This document shows positions 1 to 6,970 of a DNA stretch of 64,000 nucleotides, piece by piece. This stretch comes from Variovorax ginsengisoli (lineage in GTDB: Bacteria > Pseudomonadota > Gammaproteobacteria > Burkholderiales > Burkholderiaceae_C), in assembly GCF_030811835.1 (NCBI RefSeq), contig NZ_JAUSRO010000004.1, positions 353,809 through 417,808 on the forward strand, in the 5' to 3' direction. The translations under genes and the position numbers were made by a program. How positions within the stretch are numbered: the first letter of the stretch is position 1; the number at the start of each line of letters is the position of its first letter. The notes beneath the pieces were generated by a model. It saw nothing but the letters and a program-made list of their open reading frames with translations. It searched no databases and was not told the origin of the DNA.

Positions 1-363
1 TGCCGCGACCGGAAGATCGGTCTCGCTGAGCAACTGGAGCAGCGTCTCTGCCAAAAAGGTACCGCTTCCAACCTTACGCACCAACAGGCCCTGCGTACTC
101 ATCATCGCCAACGCATGGCGCACCGTTCCACGCGATGTCTGGAACTGCGCCGAAAGGTCGCGCTCGTTGGGAAGCTTGTCGCCGGGCTTGAGCACGCCGT
201 CTCTGATCGACTGAAGAATTGCGCGGTAGACCTTTGAGGCCGTTGCCTTGTCCTGCGCGGCAATGCGGTCCGACAAATCCGCGACGTCGACCGGCGCGGA
301 CGAAGGAGAAGTGGACGGGCCGTTCGACGAAGGGCGTGCTGCAGTGGTTTGATATTTCGCCAA
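1..363 (-). CDS. GntR-family transcriptional regulator, partial (C-terminus off window)
   Basis: Reading leftward from a TTG codon at 363, the frame gives a low-complexity N-terminus rich in Ser, Pro and Ala, then a GntR winged helix-turn-helix. Visible hallmarks are KVYRAILQSIRDGVLKPGDK, LPNERDLSAQF and SRGTVRHALAMM, with QGLLVRKVGSGTFLA closing the wing. The effector domain lies beyond position 1, so FCD, UTRA and MocR types cannot be told apart from protein. No ATG or GTG occurs in this frame between the stop at 421-423 and the HTH, so TTG is the best start. It is divergent from the transport/catabolic operon beginning at 547 and probably controls it. Confidence 0.85.
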   Translation of the reverse strand, partial: MAKYQTTAARPSSNGPSTSPSSAPVDVADLSDRIAAQDKATASKVYRAILQSIRDGVLKPGDKLPNERDLSAQFQTSRGTVRHALAMMSTQGLLVRKVGSGTFLAETLLQLLSETDLPVAA

Positions 364-364
364 A

Positions 365-378
365 ATGGTTGACCAATC
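365..378. promoter_or_regulatory. Putative GntR operator, site A
   Basis: The core TGGTTGACCA (366-375) is an inverted repeat TGGT-TG-ACCA lying directly upstream of the regulator's TTG start. The form resembles operators of FadR/FCD-type GntR regulators (ATTGGT...ACCAAT). Its position suggests autorepression. Confidence 0.6.
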
Positions 379-451
379 GTGAAAGGTAGTCCTAGAATAA
401 ATCCAACTCGCGGTGAAACGTCAACAGCGATTCGCAATGAGGAATGCACTT

Positions 452-467
452 GATTGGTTGACCAATC
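452..467. promoter_or_regulatory. Putative GntR operator, site B
   Basis: GATTGGTTGACCAATC has perfect 7-bp arms around a central TG. It shares its 10-bp core with site A, 89 bp away, and sits about 80 bp upstream of the ATG at 547. Two copies of such a rare palindrome in one divergent intergenic region support a real operator pair. Confidence 0.7.
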
Positions 468-546
468 GCAGTGAATTTGCCGATTTTCCCAGATAACGTG
501 GCTGATGCACCATCCTGGTGGTAAGTGCGGCCCGGCTTCCTGACCC

Positions 547-1044
547 ATGGCACTGGATTCCAACATAGCGCCAGCCGTTGTGCTGACGCCTGAGATGCGG
601 CTCGCCGTACTCGGCCTCGCACTCCCACCGGCACCTGCGCCGGTCGCCAACTTCGTTGCATGGCGGCGCGTCGGTCCGTTTCTCTACCTCTCGGGACAGG
701 GCCCGCTGGAAGCCGATGGGCACCTGCATATGGGCCGCGTCGGCGAAGAGGTCGACATCGAGGCTGCCTATGCACATGCGCGGCTGACAGGGCTCAATCT
801 GCTTGCCGTCGCCAAGGATGCGCTCGGGGAACTTGATCGCGTGCGCAGCGTTGTGAAGCTGCTGGCCTTCGTCAACGCGGTGCCCGGCTTCACCCAGCAT
901 CCCAAGGTCATCAACGGTTGTTCTGACCTGTTCGTTGCGGTATTCGGCGAAGCGATCGGCCGCGGCGCGCGCTCCGCGATCGGTGCCGGGTCACTGCCTG
1001 GTAACCAGACCGTCGAGGTTGAGGCCATCCTGGAAGTGGACTGA
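547..1044 (+). CDS. RidA/YjgF-family protein (enamine/imine deaminase-like)
   Basis: This 165-residue protein has the RidA/YjgF fold signature: FLYLSGQGP near residue 45, a central VRSVVKLLAFVN strand, and a C-terminal RSAIGAGSLPGNQTVEVEAILEVD strand. The length fits the larger YjgF-like subgroup (about 150-165 residues). RidA proteins hydrolyse reactive enamine/imine products of PLP enzymes. The last gene of this operon encodes just such a PLP dehydratase, so the likely job is clearing its 2-aminoacrylate-type intermediate. It is the first gene of the operon and sits 3 bp ahead of the first permease. Confidence 0.85.
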   Translation: MALDSNIAPAVVLTPEMRLAVLGLALPPAPAPVANFVAWRRVGPFLYLSGQGPLEADGHLHMGRVGEEVDIEAAYAHARLTGLNLLAVAKDALGELDRVRSVVKLLAFVNAVPGFTQHPKVINGCSDLFVAVFGEAIGRGARSAIGAGSLPGNQTVEVEAILEVD

Positions 1045-1047
1045 CGC

Positions 1048-1713
1048 ATGGCATACCAGTTCCAGTTCGAGGCGCTCGTGCCGTACACCGGCCAGTTGGT
1101 TGATGGCATGCTGCACACGTTGGCCTATGCGGCGTCGAGCATTGTGCTCGGCATGGCGATCGGCGTGGCAGGCGCCCTTGCGCTGATCTACGGCAACAAT
1201 GTGTTGCGCGGTGTGACGCGCGCGTATGTGGAGTTCTTTCGCAATACGCCGGCTCTGGTGCAGTTGTTCCTGATCTATTTCGGACTGCCCACCTTGGGGC
1301 TGCGCCTCGATGCACCAGTGGCCGGCGTGATCTCGCTGGCGCTCTACTGCGGCGCCTACATGGTCGAGGTGTTTCGTTCCGGCCTGCTGTCCGTGCCACG
1401 TGCGCTGTCGGAGGCCGGTGCCGCGCTCGGCCTACGGCCCCGTCAGGTGCTGGTGCACGTGCTCTTTGTGCCGGCCCTGCGCAATGTGTTTCCTTCGCTT
1501 GCGAGCCAGATGGTGCTGACGCTGATCGGCACCAGCCTGATCTCGCAGATCGGCGTGGAAGACATTTTCCATGCCGGCAGCTTCATCGACTCGCGCACGT
1601 TCCGCAGCTTCGAGGTCTACCTCGTGATCTGCGCGATGTATTTTGTCGCCGTGCAGGCCTTGCGCGTCGTGCTGGGCTTCGTGCAGCGGCGCCTCTTTCC
1701 GAAGGAGTCCTGA
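1048..1713 (+). CDS. Polar amino-acid ABC transporter permease (HisM/GlnP family), first subunit
   Basis: This is a 221-residue inner-membrane protein with several hydrophobic helices. It has the HisMQ/GlnP family loop ALSEAGAALGLRPRQVLVHVLF (residues about 115-136), which contacts the ATPase. EFFRNTPALVQLFLIYFGLP matches the typical motif of this permease family. It is followed at once by a second permease and an ATPase, so the importer is a heteromeric type I system. The substrate cannot be read from sequence; context points to an amino acid or a modified amino acid. Confidence 0.9.
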   Translation: MAYQFQFEALVPYTGQLVDGMLHTLAYAASSIVLGMAIGVAGALALIYGNNVLRGVTRAYVEFFRNTPALVQLFLIYFGLPTLGLRLDAPVAGVISLALYCGAYMVEVFRSGLLSVPRALSEAGAALGLRPRQVLVHVLFVPALRNVFPSLASQMVLTLIGTSLISQIGVEDIFHAGSFIDSRTFRSFEVYLVICAMYFVAVQALRVVLGFVQRRLFPKES

Positions 1714-1714
1714 C

Positions 1715-2371
1715 ATGCGCGGCCTCTCCATGGCGGATCTCTGGCTGATCCTCGGCGCCATCCGCTGGACCGTGGCGCTCGCACTCACCGCCCTGGCCGT
1801 CGGCAGCGTGATCGCGCTCGGCGTTGCCGTGGCGCGCACCTCTCGCCAGGCGTGGTTGCGCGTGCTGGCGCGCATCTATGTCGAACTGGTCCAGGGCACA
1901 CCACTGCTCGGCGTGCTGTTCCTGCTGTACTTTGGCGTGCCCATGCTGATGGGCATCGAGATCAACGCCTTTGCCGCGGCGTCCATTGCCTTCTCGCTCT
2001 CGGCCGGCGCCTTCCTCGGGGATATCTGGCGCGGCAGCATCGAGTCGGTATCGAAGGGACAGTGGGAGGCCGCCGCCTGCGTCGGGCTGCGGCGCTGGCA
2101 GGTCATGCGGCACGTGGTGTGGCCGCAGGCGGCGCGCGTGGCGCTCGGGCCGACCGTGAGCTACCTCGTCCAACTCATCAAGAACACATCGCTTGCCGCA
2201 CTGGTCGGCTTGGTCGAGCTGACGCGTTCGGGCCAGATCGTTGCCGGTTCGACGCTGGCGCATCTGCCTGTCTTCTGCGGCGTGGCGCTCTGCTACTTCG
2301 CCATCTGCTACCCGCTGGCTCGCCTGGCACTCTCACTGGAAGGACGCATGAATGTCGCTCGTGCAAATTGA
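1715..2371 (+). CDS. Polar amino-acid ABC transporter permease (HisQ/GlnP family), second subunit
   Basis: The protein is 218 residues from the ATG at 1715, which follows the upstream stop (1711-1713) by one base and has GAAGGAG at 1701-1707. A longer in-frame start at 1643 would bury the N-terminus in the previous gene and is not favoured. ELVQGTPLLGVLFLLYFGVP and QWEAAACVGLRRWQVMRHVVWP are the family's motif and ATPase-coupling loop. It pairs with the preceding permease and overlaps the ATPase gene by 20 bp, which indicates translational coupling. Confidence 0.9.
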   Translation: MRGLSMADLWLILGAIRWTVALALTALAVGSVIALGVAVARTSRQAWLRVLARIYVELVQGTPLLGVLFLLYFGVPMLMGIEINAFAAASIAFSLSAGAFLGDIWRGSIESVSKGQWEAAACVGLRRWQVMRHVVWPQAARVALGPTVSYLVQLIKNTSLAALVGLVELTRSGQIVAGSTLAHLPVFCGVALCYFAICYPLARLALSLEGRMNVARAN

Positions 2372-3080
2372 TTCTGTCGAAAAGCACTTCGGCGAGAACC
2401 ACGTGCTGCGCGGCGTGTCGACCGAGGTCGCAAAGGGCGACATCGTGGCGCTGGTGGGACGCAGCGGCTCCGGCAAGAGCACGTTGCTGCGCTGCGTGAA
2501 CGGGCTGGAAACCATCGGCGCTGGCCGCATCGTCGTTGATGGCGTCGATGTGCATGCACCGTCGACCGACCTCGCATCGTTGCGCCAGCGCGTAGGCATG
2601 GTGTTCCAGAGCTTCAATCTGTTCCCGCACCTGTCCGTGTCGGCCAACGTCACGCTGGCTCCAGTGTTGACGAAGAAGATCACGCGCGATGAGGCGCCTG
2701 CACTCGCCAAGCGGATGCTCGAGCGCGTCGGTCTGGGGCAGAAGCTCAACGCCATGCCGTCACAGTTGTCGGGCGGCCAGCAGCAACGCGTGGCCATCGC
2801 ACGAGCGCTGGCGATGTCGCCGCAATTGATGCTGTTCGACGAGGCAACCTCCGCACTCGACCCGGAACTGGTGGGCGAAGTACTGCGTGTCATGGAAGAC
2901 CTCGCGCGCGACGGCATGACCATGATGGTCGTCACGCACGAGATGGCCTTTGCGCGCCGCGTCGCCTCCGAGGTGCTCTTCATGAACCAGGGCCGCATCT
3001 GGGAGCGCGGAACGCCGGACCGGATGTTCGGTGATCCGCAGACGCCCGAGTTCCAGCAGTTCGTGCAATCCGTTGTTTGA
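2352..3080 (+). CDS. Polar amino-acid ABC transporter ATP-binding protein (GlnQ/HisP family)
   Basis: The 242-residue ATPase carries Walker A GRSGSGKST (about residue 36), a Q-loop VFQSFNLFPH, signature LSGGQQQRVAIARAL, Walker B LMLFDEATSALDPE and a switch His in VVTHEMAFA. The DEATSALDPELVGEVL form is characteristic of the amino-acid (PAAT) importer ATPases. It overlaps the second permease and is followed after 73 bp by the binding-protein gene, completing a four-component importer. Confidence 0.95.
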   Translation: MSLVQIDSVEKHFGENHVLRGVSTEVAKGDIVALVGRSGSGKSTLLRCVNGLETIGAGRIVVDGVDVHAPSTDLASLRQRVGMVFQSFNLFPHLSVSANVTLAPVLTKKITRDEAPALAKRMLERVGLGQKLNAMPSQLSGGQQQRVAIARALAMSPQLMLFDEATSALDPELVGEVLRVMEDLARDGMTMMVVTHEMAFARRVASEVLFMNQGRIWERGTPDRMFGDPQTPEFQQFVQSVV

Positions 3081-3153
3081 GCGTCCCGGCTCCACCTCTT
3101 TTCCTCTGCTCGTCGTCCCTTGTTCCTTCGTGTTCCTTCTCAGGAGTCATTCC

Positions 3154-3930
3154 ATGTTCAAACCCGCATCCCTGATCGCTGCCGCACTGTTGTGCGCGTC
3201 CCCGCTGTTCGCGCACGCGGACAAACTCGCTGACATCAAATCAAAAGGTGTGATCCGCATTGCGACCACCATCGACGCGGCGCCCTGGGGCTTTACCGAC
3301 GCAGCCGGCAAGCCGACTGGCCTCGACGTCGAACTGGCCGAGAACGTGGCAAGGACGATGGGCGTCAAACTCGAACTGCAGCAGGTGACAGGCGCAAATC
3401 GCATCCCTTACCTGCTGTCGAACAAGGTCGACGTGGTGATTGCGGCGCTCGGCAGCTCACCGGAGCGCGCTAAGCAGGTGGCGTTCTCAAAGCCTTACGC
3501 GGCGGTGTACCTTGGTGTGTACGGCGGTAAAGGCATTCCGAAAGTCGCCAAGGTGGCCGACCTCGCAGGCCAGACCATCGCCGTGCCAAAGGGCTCCACG
3601 CCCGATCTGTCGCTGAGCGAAATGGCGCCAGGCGCCAAGCTGATCCGTCTCGAAGACACCGCGTCGACCATCTCGGCCTTCCTTTCGGGGCAGGCGCCGC
3701 TGTTCGCCGAGAACAACTTCATTGCCCAGAAGGTCGCCGACGAAAACCCGGCCAAGGGGATCGAGATGAAGTCGCTGATCCGGATCAGCCCGGCCTTCAT
3801 GGCGGTGCAGCCGGGCGAAACCGCGCTGCTCGCTGAGATGAACAAGATCGTCGAAGCCAAGACGGCCGACGGCAGTCTCGCCGCCTTGCGTCTGAAGTGG
3901 TTCAAGGACGAGCAAAAGGAAGTCAAGTGA
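3154..3930 (+). CDS. Periplasmic amino-acid-type solute-binding protein
   Basis: From the ATG at 3154 (CAGGAG at 3141-3146) the product is 258 residues. It has a cleavable signal peptide ending near LFAHA, then a bacterial periplasmic binding protein type 3 domain (KGVIRIATTIDAAPWGFTDAAG, TGLDVELAENVARTMGVKLE). An in-frame start at 3031 would place a non-secretory stretch before the signal and is rejected. It supplies substrate to the permease/ATPase encoded just upstream. Ligand identity is not evident; an ectoine- or amino-acid-like compound would fit the neighbours. Confidence 0.9.
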   Translation: MFKPASLIAAALLCASPLFAHADKLADIKSKGVIRIATTIDAAPWGFTDAAGKPTGLDVELAENVARTMGVKLELQQVTGANRIPYLLSNKVDVVIAALGSSPERAKQVAFSKPYAAVYLGVYGGKGIPKVAKVADLAGQTIAVPKGSTPDLSLSEMAPGAKLIRLEDTASTISAFLSGQAPLFAENNFIAQKVADENPAKGIEMKSLIRISPAFMAVQPGETALLAEMNKIVEAKTADGSLAALRLKWFKDEQKEVK

Positions 3931-3940
3931 GGAGCTACCA

Positions 3941-4963
3941 GTGAGCCAGCGCGGAACGACGGTTTTCACCGACATCGACTGGGCGCGGCCCGGCAAGCAG
4001 GTCGGCCATGCGTGGCTGCCGCATTCGGGCCACGACGACGCCTGGGGCGCCGTGGCGCTTCCCCTGGCAGTGGTTGGCAATGGCGAGGGTCCAACAGTCT
4101 TCGTGACCGGTGCCATCCACGGCGACGAATACGAAGGCCCGATCGTCATCAACGAGCTGATTCGTTCGCTCGACCCGTCTCGGGTCCGGGGCCGGCTGAT
4201 CCTCATGCCGGCGGCCAATGCCCCAGCGCTGCGTGCGGCATCCCGGGTGAGCCCGTTGGATGGAAAGAACCTGGCGCGTGTGTTTCCCGGCAACCCGTAT
4301 GGGACGCCGACCGAGCAGATTGCTGCCTTCATCCACGACGTGATCTTCCCGCTGTGCAACGCCTATATCGACCTGCATGCGGGTGGCAGTTCGTTGTTCA
4401 TCGAGGAGAGCGCGCAGGTGGTGGTCACGCCGACGCTGGCACCCGAGGTGCGCGAGCGCGCAGAGGACATGGCGCGCTGGTTCGGCGCAAAGTTCACTGT
4501 GATCACCGACAACATGGGCGACCCGCGGACGAGTTGCGGCGCTGCGGCGCAACTGGGCCTGGCGGCGATCGCCGCCGAGATGGGTGAGAACGGCAGTGTG
4601 TCGCCTCGTGGCGTGAAGCGCACCCGCGAATGTCTGGCGCGCGTACTGGCGCGGCTCGGTATCGTACCGGCCGAGTTGCCGGCTACGCCTCCGCCGAGCC
4701 GGCGCGTGCGCATCGTCTCGCACGGCGGTAACCTGCTGTCGCCTGGTGACGGTTACTTCGAGCCATTGCACAGCCTGGGCGACACCGTCGCGGTCGGCGA
4801 TATCGCTGGTTACCTGCATTCGCTGTCGGAGCCTGCATTGGTCCCTCGCGAGCTTCGCTTCATGGCTGGCGGTACGGTCTATTCGCAACGCACATTCGGC
4901 ATGACGCGCCAAGGCAACAGCCTTTGCGTACTGGTCGAAGACGAACCGGAGGCCACGGCATGA
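3941..4963 (+). CDS. Succinylglutamate desuccinylase/aspartoacylase-family zinc deacylase (DoeB-like)
   Basis: This 340-residue protein starts with GTG after a GAGGAG-like site. It carries the M14-like zinc motif HGDE (His60, Glu63) and a third zinc ligand His146 in IDLHAG, as in AstE/AspA-family enzymes that remove acyl groups from N-acylated amino acids. The family includes DoeB, which deacetylates N-acetyl-diaminobutyrate in ectoine breakdown. The neighbouring PLP dehydratase resembles EutB of the same pathway, but no ectoine hydrolase gene is present in the window, so the substrate is left as an N-acyl amino acid. The stop overlaps the next ATG. Confidence 0.8.
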   Translation: MSQRGTTVFTDIDWARPGKQVGHAWLPHSGHDDAWGAVALPLAVVGNGEGPTVFVTGAIHGDEYEGPIVINELIRSLDPSRVRGRLILMPAANAPALRAASRVSPLDGKNLARVFPGNPYGTPTEQIAAFIHDVIFPLCNAYIDLHAGGSSLFIEESAQVVVTPTLAPEVRERAEDMARWFGAKFTVITDNMGDPRTSCGAAAQLGLAAIAAEMGENGSVSPRGVKRTRECLARVLARLGIVPAELPATPPPSRRVRIVSHGGNLLSPGDGYFEPLHSLGDTVAVGDIAGYLHSLSEPALVPRELRFMAGGTVYSQRTFGMTRQGNSLCVLVEDEPEATA

Positions 4964-5925
4964 CCGAGAGCGCAACGTCTGTGCCGATCACGCTCGAGGA
5001 CTACGTGGCCGCTCATGCCCGCGTGAAGCCCTACATTCGGCAAACGCCTCTGGTGCAGGCGCATCCATGGATTCCGGGCGGTGCGACGCATGTTCGTTTC
5101 AAGGCCGAATGCCAGCAGGTGACGGGGTCCTTCAAGGCGCGCGGTGCATTCAATCGCGTGCTCAATCTGCCGGAAGAAGTACGCTCTCAAGGGCTCGCGA
5201 CGGCCTCTGGCGGCAATTTTGGCGCTGCGGTGGCCTACGTGGCGAGGACGCTGGGCCTGCCGGCCAACGTTTACGTCATGAACACCAGCACGTCCATCAC
5301 GCGTGCGCGCATCGAGAGCCACGGTGCCCGACTGACCGTGCACGGTGACTTCTGGGACCAGAGCTGGGACGCCGCGGGCGCCAACGTCGCCGAGCATGGC
5401 GGCGCTCTGCTGCACCCGTATGCCGATCGTGACGTGGTGATCGGTCAGGGCACGACCGCGCTTGAAATCATCGAGGAGTGGCCAGAGGTCGAGACCCTGG
5501 TGGTCGCCATCGGTGGTGGTGGGCTACTGGCTGGCATCGCGCAGGCCGCGAAGTTGCTCAAGCCATCGATCCGCGTGATCGGCGTCGAGGCAGCGGGTTG
5601 CCCCACACTGTTCACGTGCAGGGCCGAAGGCCGCATCGTCAAGCTTGAGAATGTGAAGACCAAGGTGCCGATCCTCGCAGCGCGTTCGACCGAGCCACTG
5701 AATTTCCAGCTTATCGAGCGCCATGTGGACGAGATCGTTCTGGTCGACGAAGCCGTGATCGAAGAGGCGGCACGCGATGCCTGGCGTCACACTGGACTCG
5801 CCATCGAACTGGGCGCCGCCACTGCGGTGGCCGCAGTCACGCAACGCTGCTTCGCGCGGCGAGACGACGAAAGAATCGCAGTGGTGCTGTGCGGCAGTGG
5901 GAGCGACGGAATGCCCGTTGGCTGA
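4960..5925 (+). CDS. PLP-dependent threonine/serine dehydratase-like enzyme (EutB-like)
   Basis: The 321-residue fold-type II PLP enzyme starts at ATG 4960 in an ATGA overlap with the deacylase gene. The Schiff-base Lys is Lys59 in TGSFKARGA; SGGNFGAA binds the substrate carboxylate and GGGGLLAGI the PLP phosphate. There is no regulatory ACT domain, so it is of the catabolic type. It probably dehydrates a beta-hydroxy amino acid to an enamine that the RidA-like protein of the operon resolves. EutB of hydroxyectoine catabolism is a plausible specific identity but is not proven here. Confidence 0.8.
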   Translation: MTESATSVPITLEDYVAAHARVKPYIRQTPLVQAHPWIPGGATHVRFKAECQQVTGSFKARGAFNRVLNLPEEVRSQGLATASGGNFGAAVAYVARTLGLPANVYVMNTSTSITRARIESHGARLTVHGDFWDQSWDAAGANVAEHGGALLHPYADRDVVIGQGTTALEIIEEWPEVETLVVAIGGGGLLAGIAQAAKLLKPSIRVIGVEAAGCPTLFTCRAEGRIVKLENVKTKVPILAARSTEPLNFQLIERHVDEIVLVDEAVIEEAARDAWRHTGLAIELGAATAVAAVTQRCFARRDDERIAVVLCGSGSDGMPVG

Positions 5926-6148
5926 CATGCCAGAGATCGTCATCAGGGCCTCACGTAGGGCGCCAACCATGCGCGAACGCATCGGCTGTGACGACTGATC
6001 ATGTGCACGTGCGTTCACGCAGCGCAACTTTTGCAGGATGGCGGTTTGAATACCCGTACCGGCTGAAACATTTTCGTCGTGTACCTTAAGACTGGAAACG
6101 CTTTGCCGATAGAGAATTGATTCGTTCTGTCTTTCGTTTTTTCCTGTC

Positions 6149-6946
6149 ATGTCCGTTCTTCAACGCCACAACGTCACCCGTACCGGCGCCGGGAAAACGC
6201 TGCTTTTCGTCCATGGCTACGGCTGTGATCAGAACGTGTGGCACCAAGTCGCGAATGCCTTGGTCGCCGACCACGACATCGTCCTGTATGACTGCGCGGG
6301 CTGCGGTGCCGCTGACCCGACGCTGTACGACACCGTGCGCCACGCCACGCTCGATGGCCACGCGGACGACCTGATCGCCATCTGCGAAGCAGCGCAACTC
6401 GACCGCCCGGTTCTGGTCGCGCACTCCGTCGGCACGATGATCGGCGTGCTGGCCGCGCGCCGACGACCGGATCTCTTCGACTCACTGGTGCTGATCGCAC
6501 CGTCGCCGTCGTACCTCAACCACGGTCCCTATGTCGGCGGTTTCGAGCGGGAGGACATCGACAGCCTGCTCGACACCCTGGAATCCAACCATTTCCGCTG
6601 GGCCCGCATGATGGCGCCGGTGATCATGGGCAACCCCGACAAGCCCGAGCTCGCCGGCGCGTTGGGCGACAGTTTCTGCCGCATGGAGAGCAGCGTTGCT
6701 CGCCATTTTGCGCGGGTGACCTTCCTGGCCGATCATCGCGCGGACCTTGACGGCATGCCCGTGCCGAGCCTGCTCATGCAGTGCAGCGACGATGCACTCG
6801 CCGCGCCAGCGGTCGGCGAGTACCTCGCCGCGCGCATGGCCGGCAGCCGCCTGGTGCATCTCGCCGCAACGGGTCACTGTCCCCACATGAGTGCCCCCGC
6901 AGAAGTGGTCGACATTCTGACCGACTTCCTGCGACAGCAGTCTTGA
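6149..6946 (+). CDS. RsbQ-like alpha/beta hydrolase
   Basis: This 265-residue alpha/beta hydrolase has nucleophile Ser93 in AHSVGTMIG, acid Asp214/215 in CSDDALAAP and His243 in GHCPHMSAP. The N-terminus MSVLQRHNV and the CPHMSAP ending are typical of RsbQ and plant D14/KAI2-related hydrolases. In Bacillus, RsbQ activates the PAS domain of RsbP. Here the next gene encodes a PAS-containing c-di-GMP protein almost directly downstream, so this hydrolase probably makes or delivers a hydrophobic signal to that PAS domain. The gene follows a 223-bp gap in which I see no gene. Confidence 0.85.
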   Translation: MSVLQRHNVTRTGAGKTLLFVHGYGCDQNVWHQVANALVADHDIVLYDCAGCGAADPTLYDTVRHATLDGHADDLIAICEAAQLDRPVLVAHSVGTMIGVLAARRRPDLFDSLVLIAPSPSYLNHGPYVGGFEREDIDSLLDTLESNHFRWARMMAPVIMGNPDKPELAGALGDSFCRMESSVARHFARVTFLADHRADLDGMPVPSLLMQCSDDALAAPAVGEYLAARMAGSRLVHLAATGHCPHMSAPAEVVDILTDFLRQQS

Positions 6947-6970
6947 GTGCGGGAGCATCGGACGTCGTCC

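Noticed and set aside
547..5925. Direct naming as an ectoine catabolic operon (eut/doe/ehu)
   Set aside because: Deacylase and dehydratase fit, but ectoine hydrolase, EutC and the transaminase are not in the window, and the binding protein does not show a feature that I can tie to ectoine. Only a resemblance is stated.
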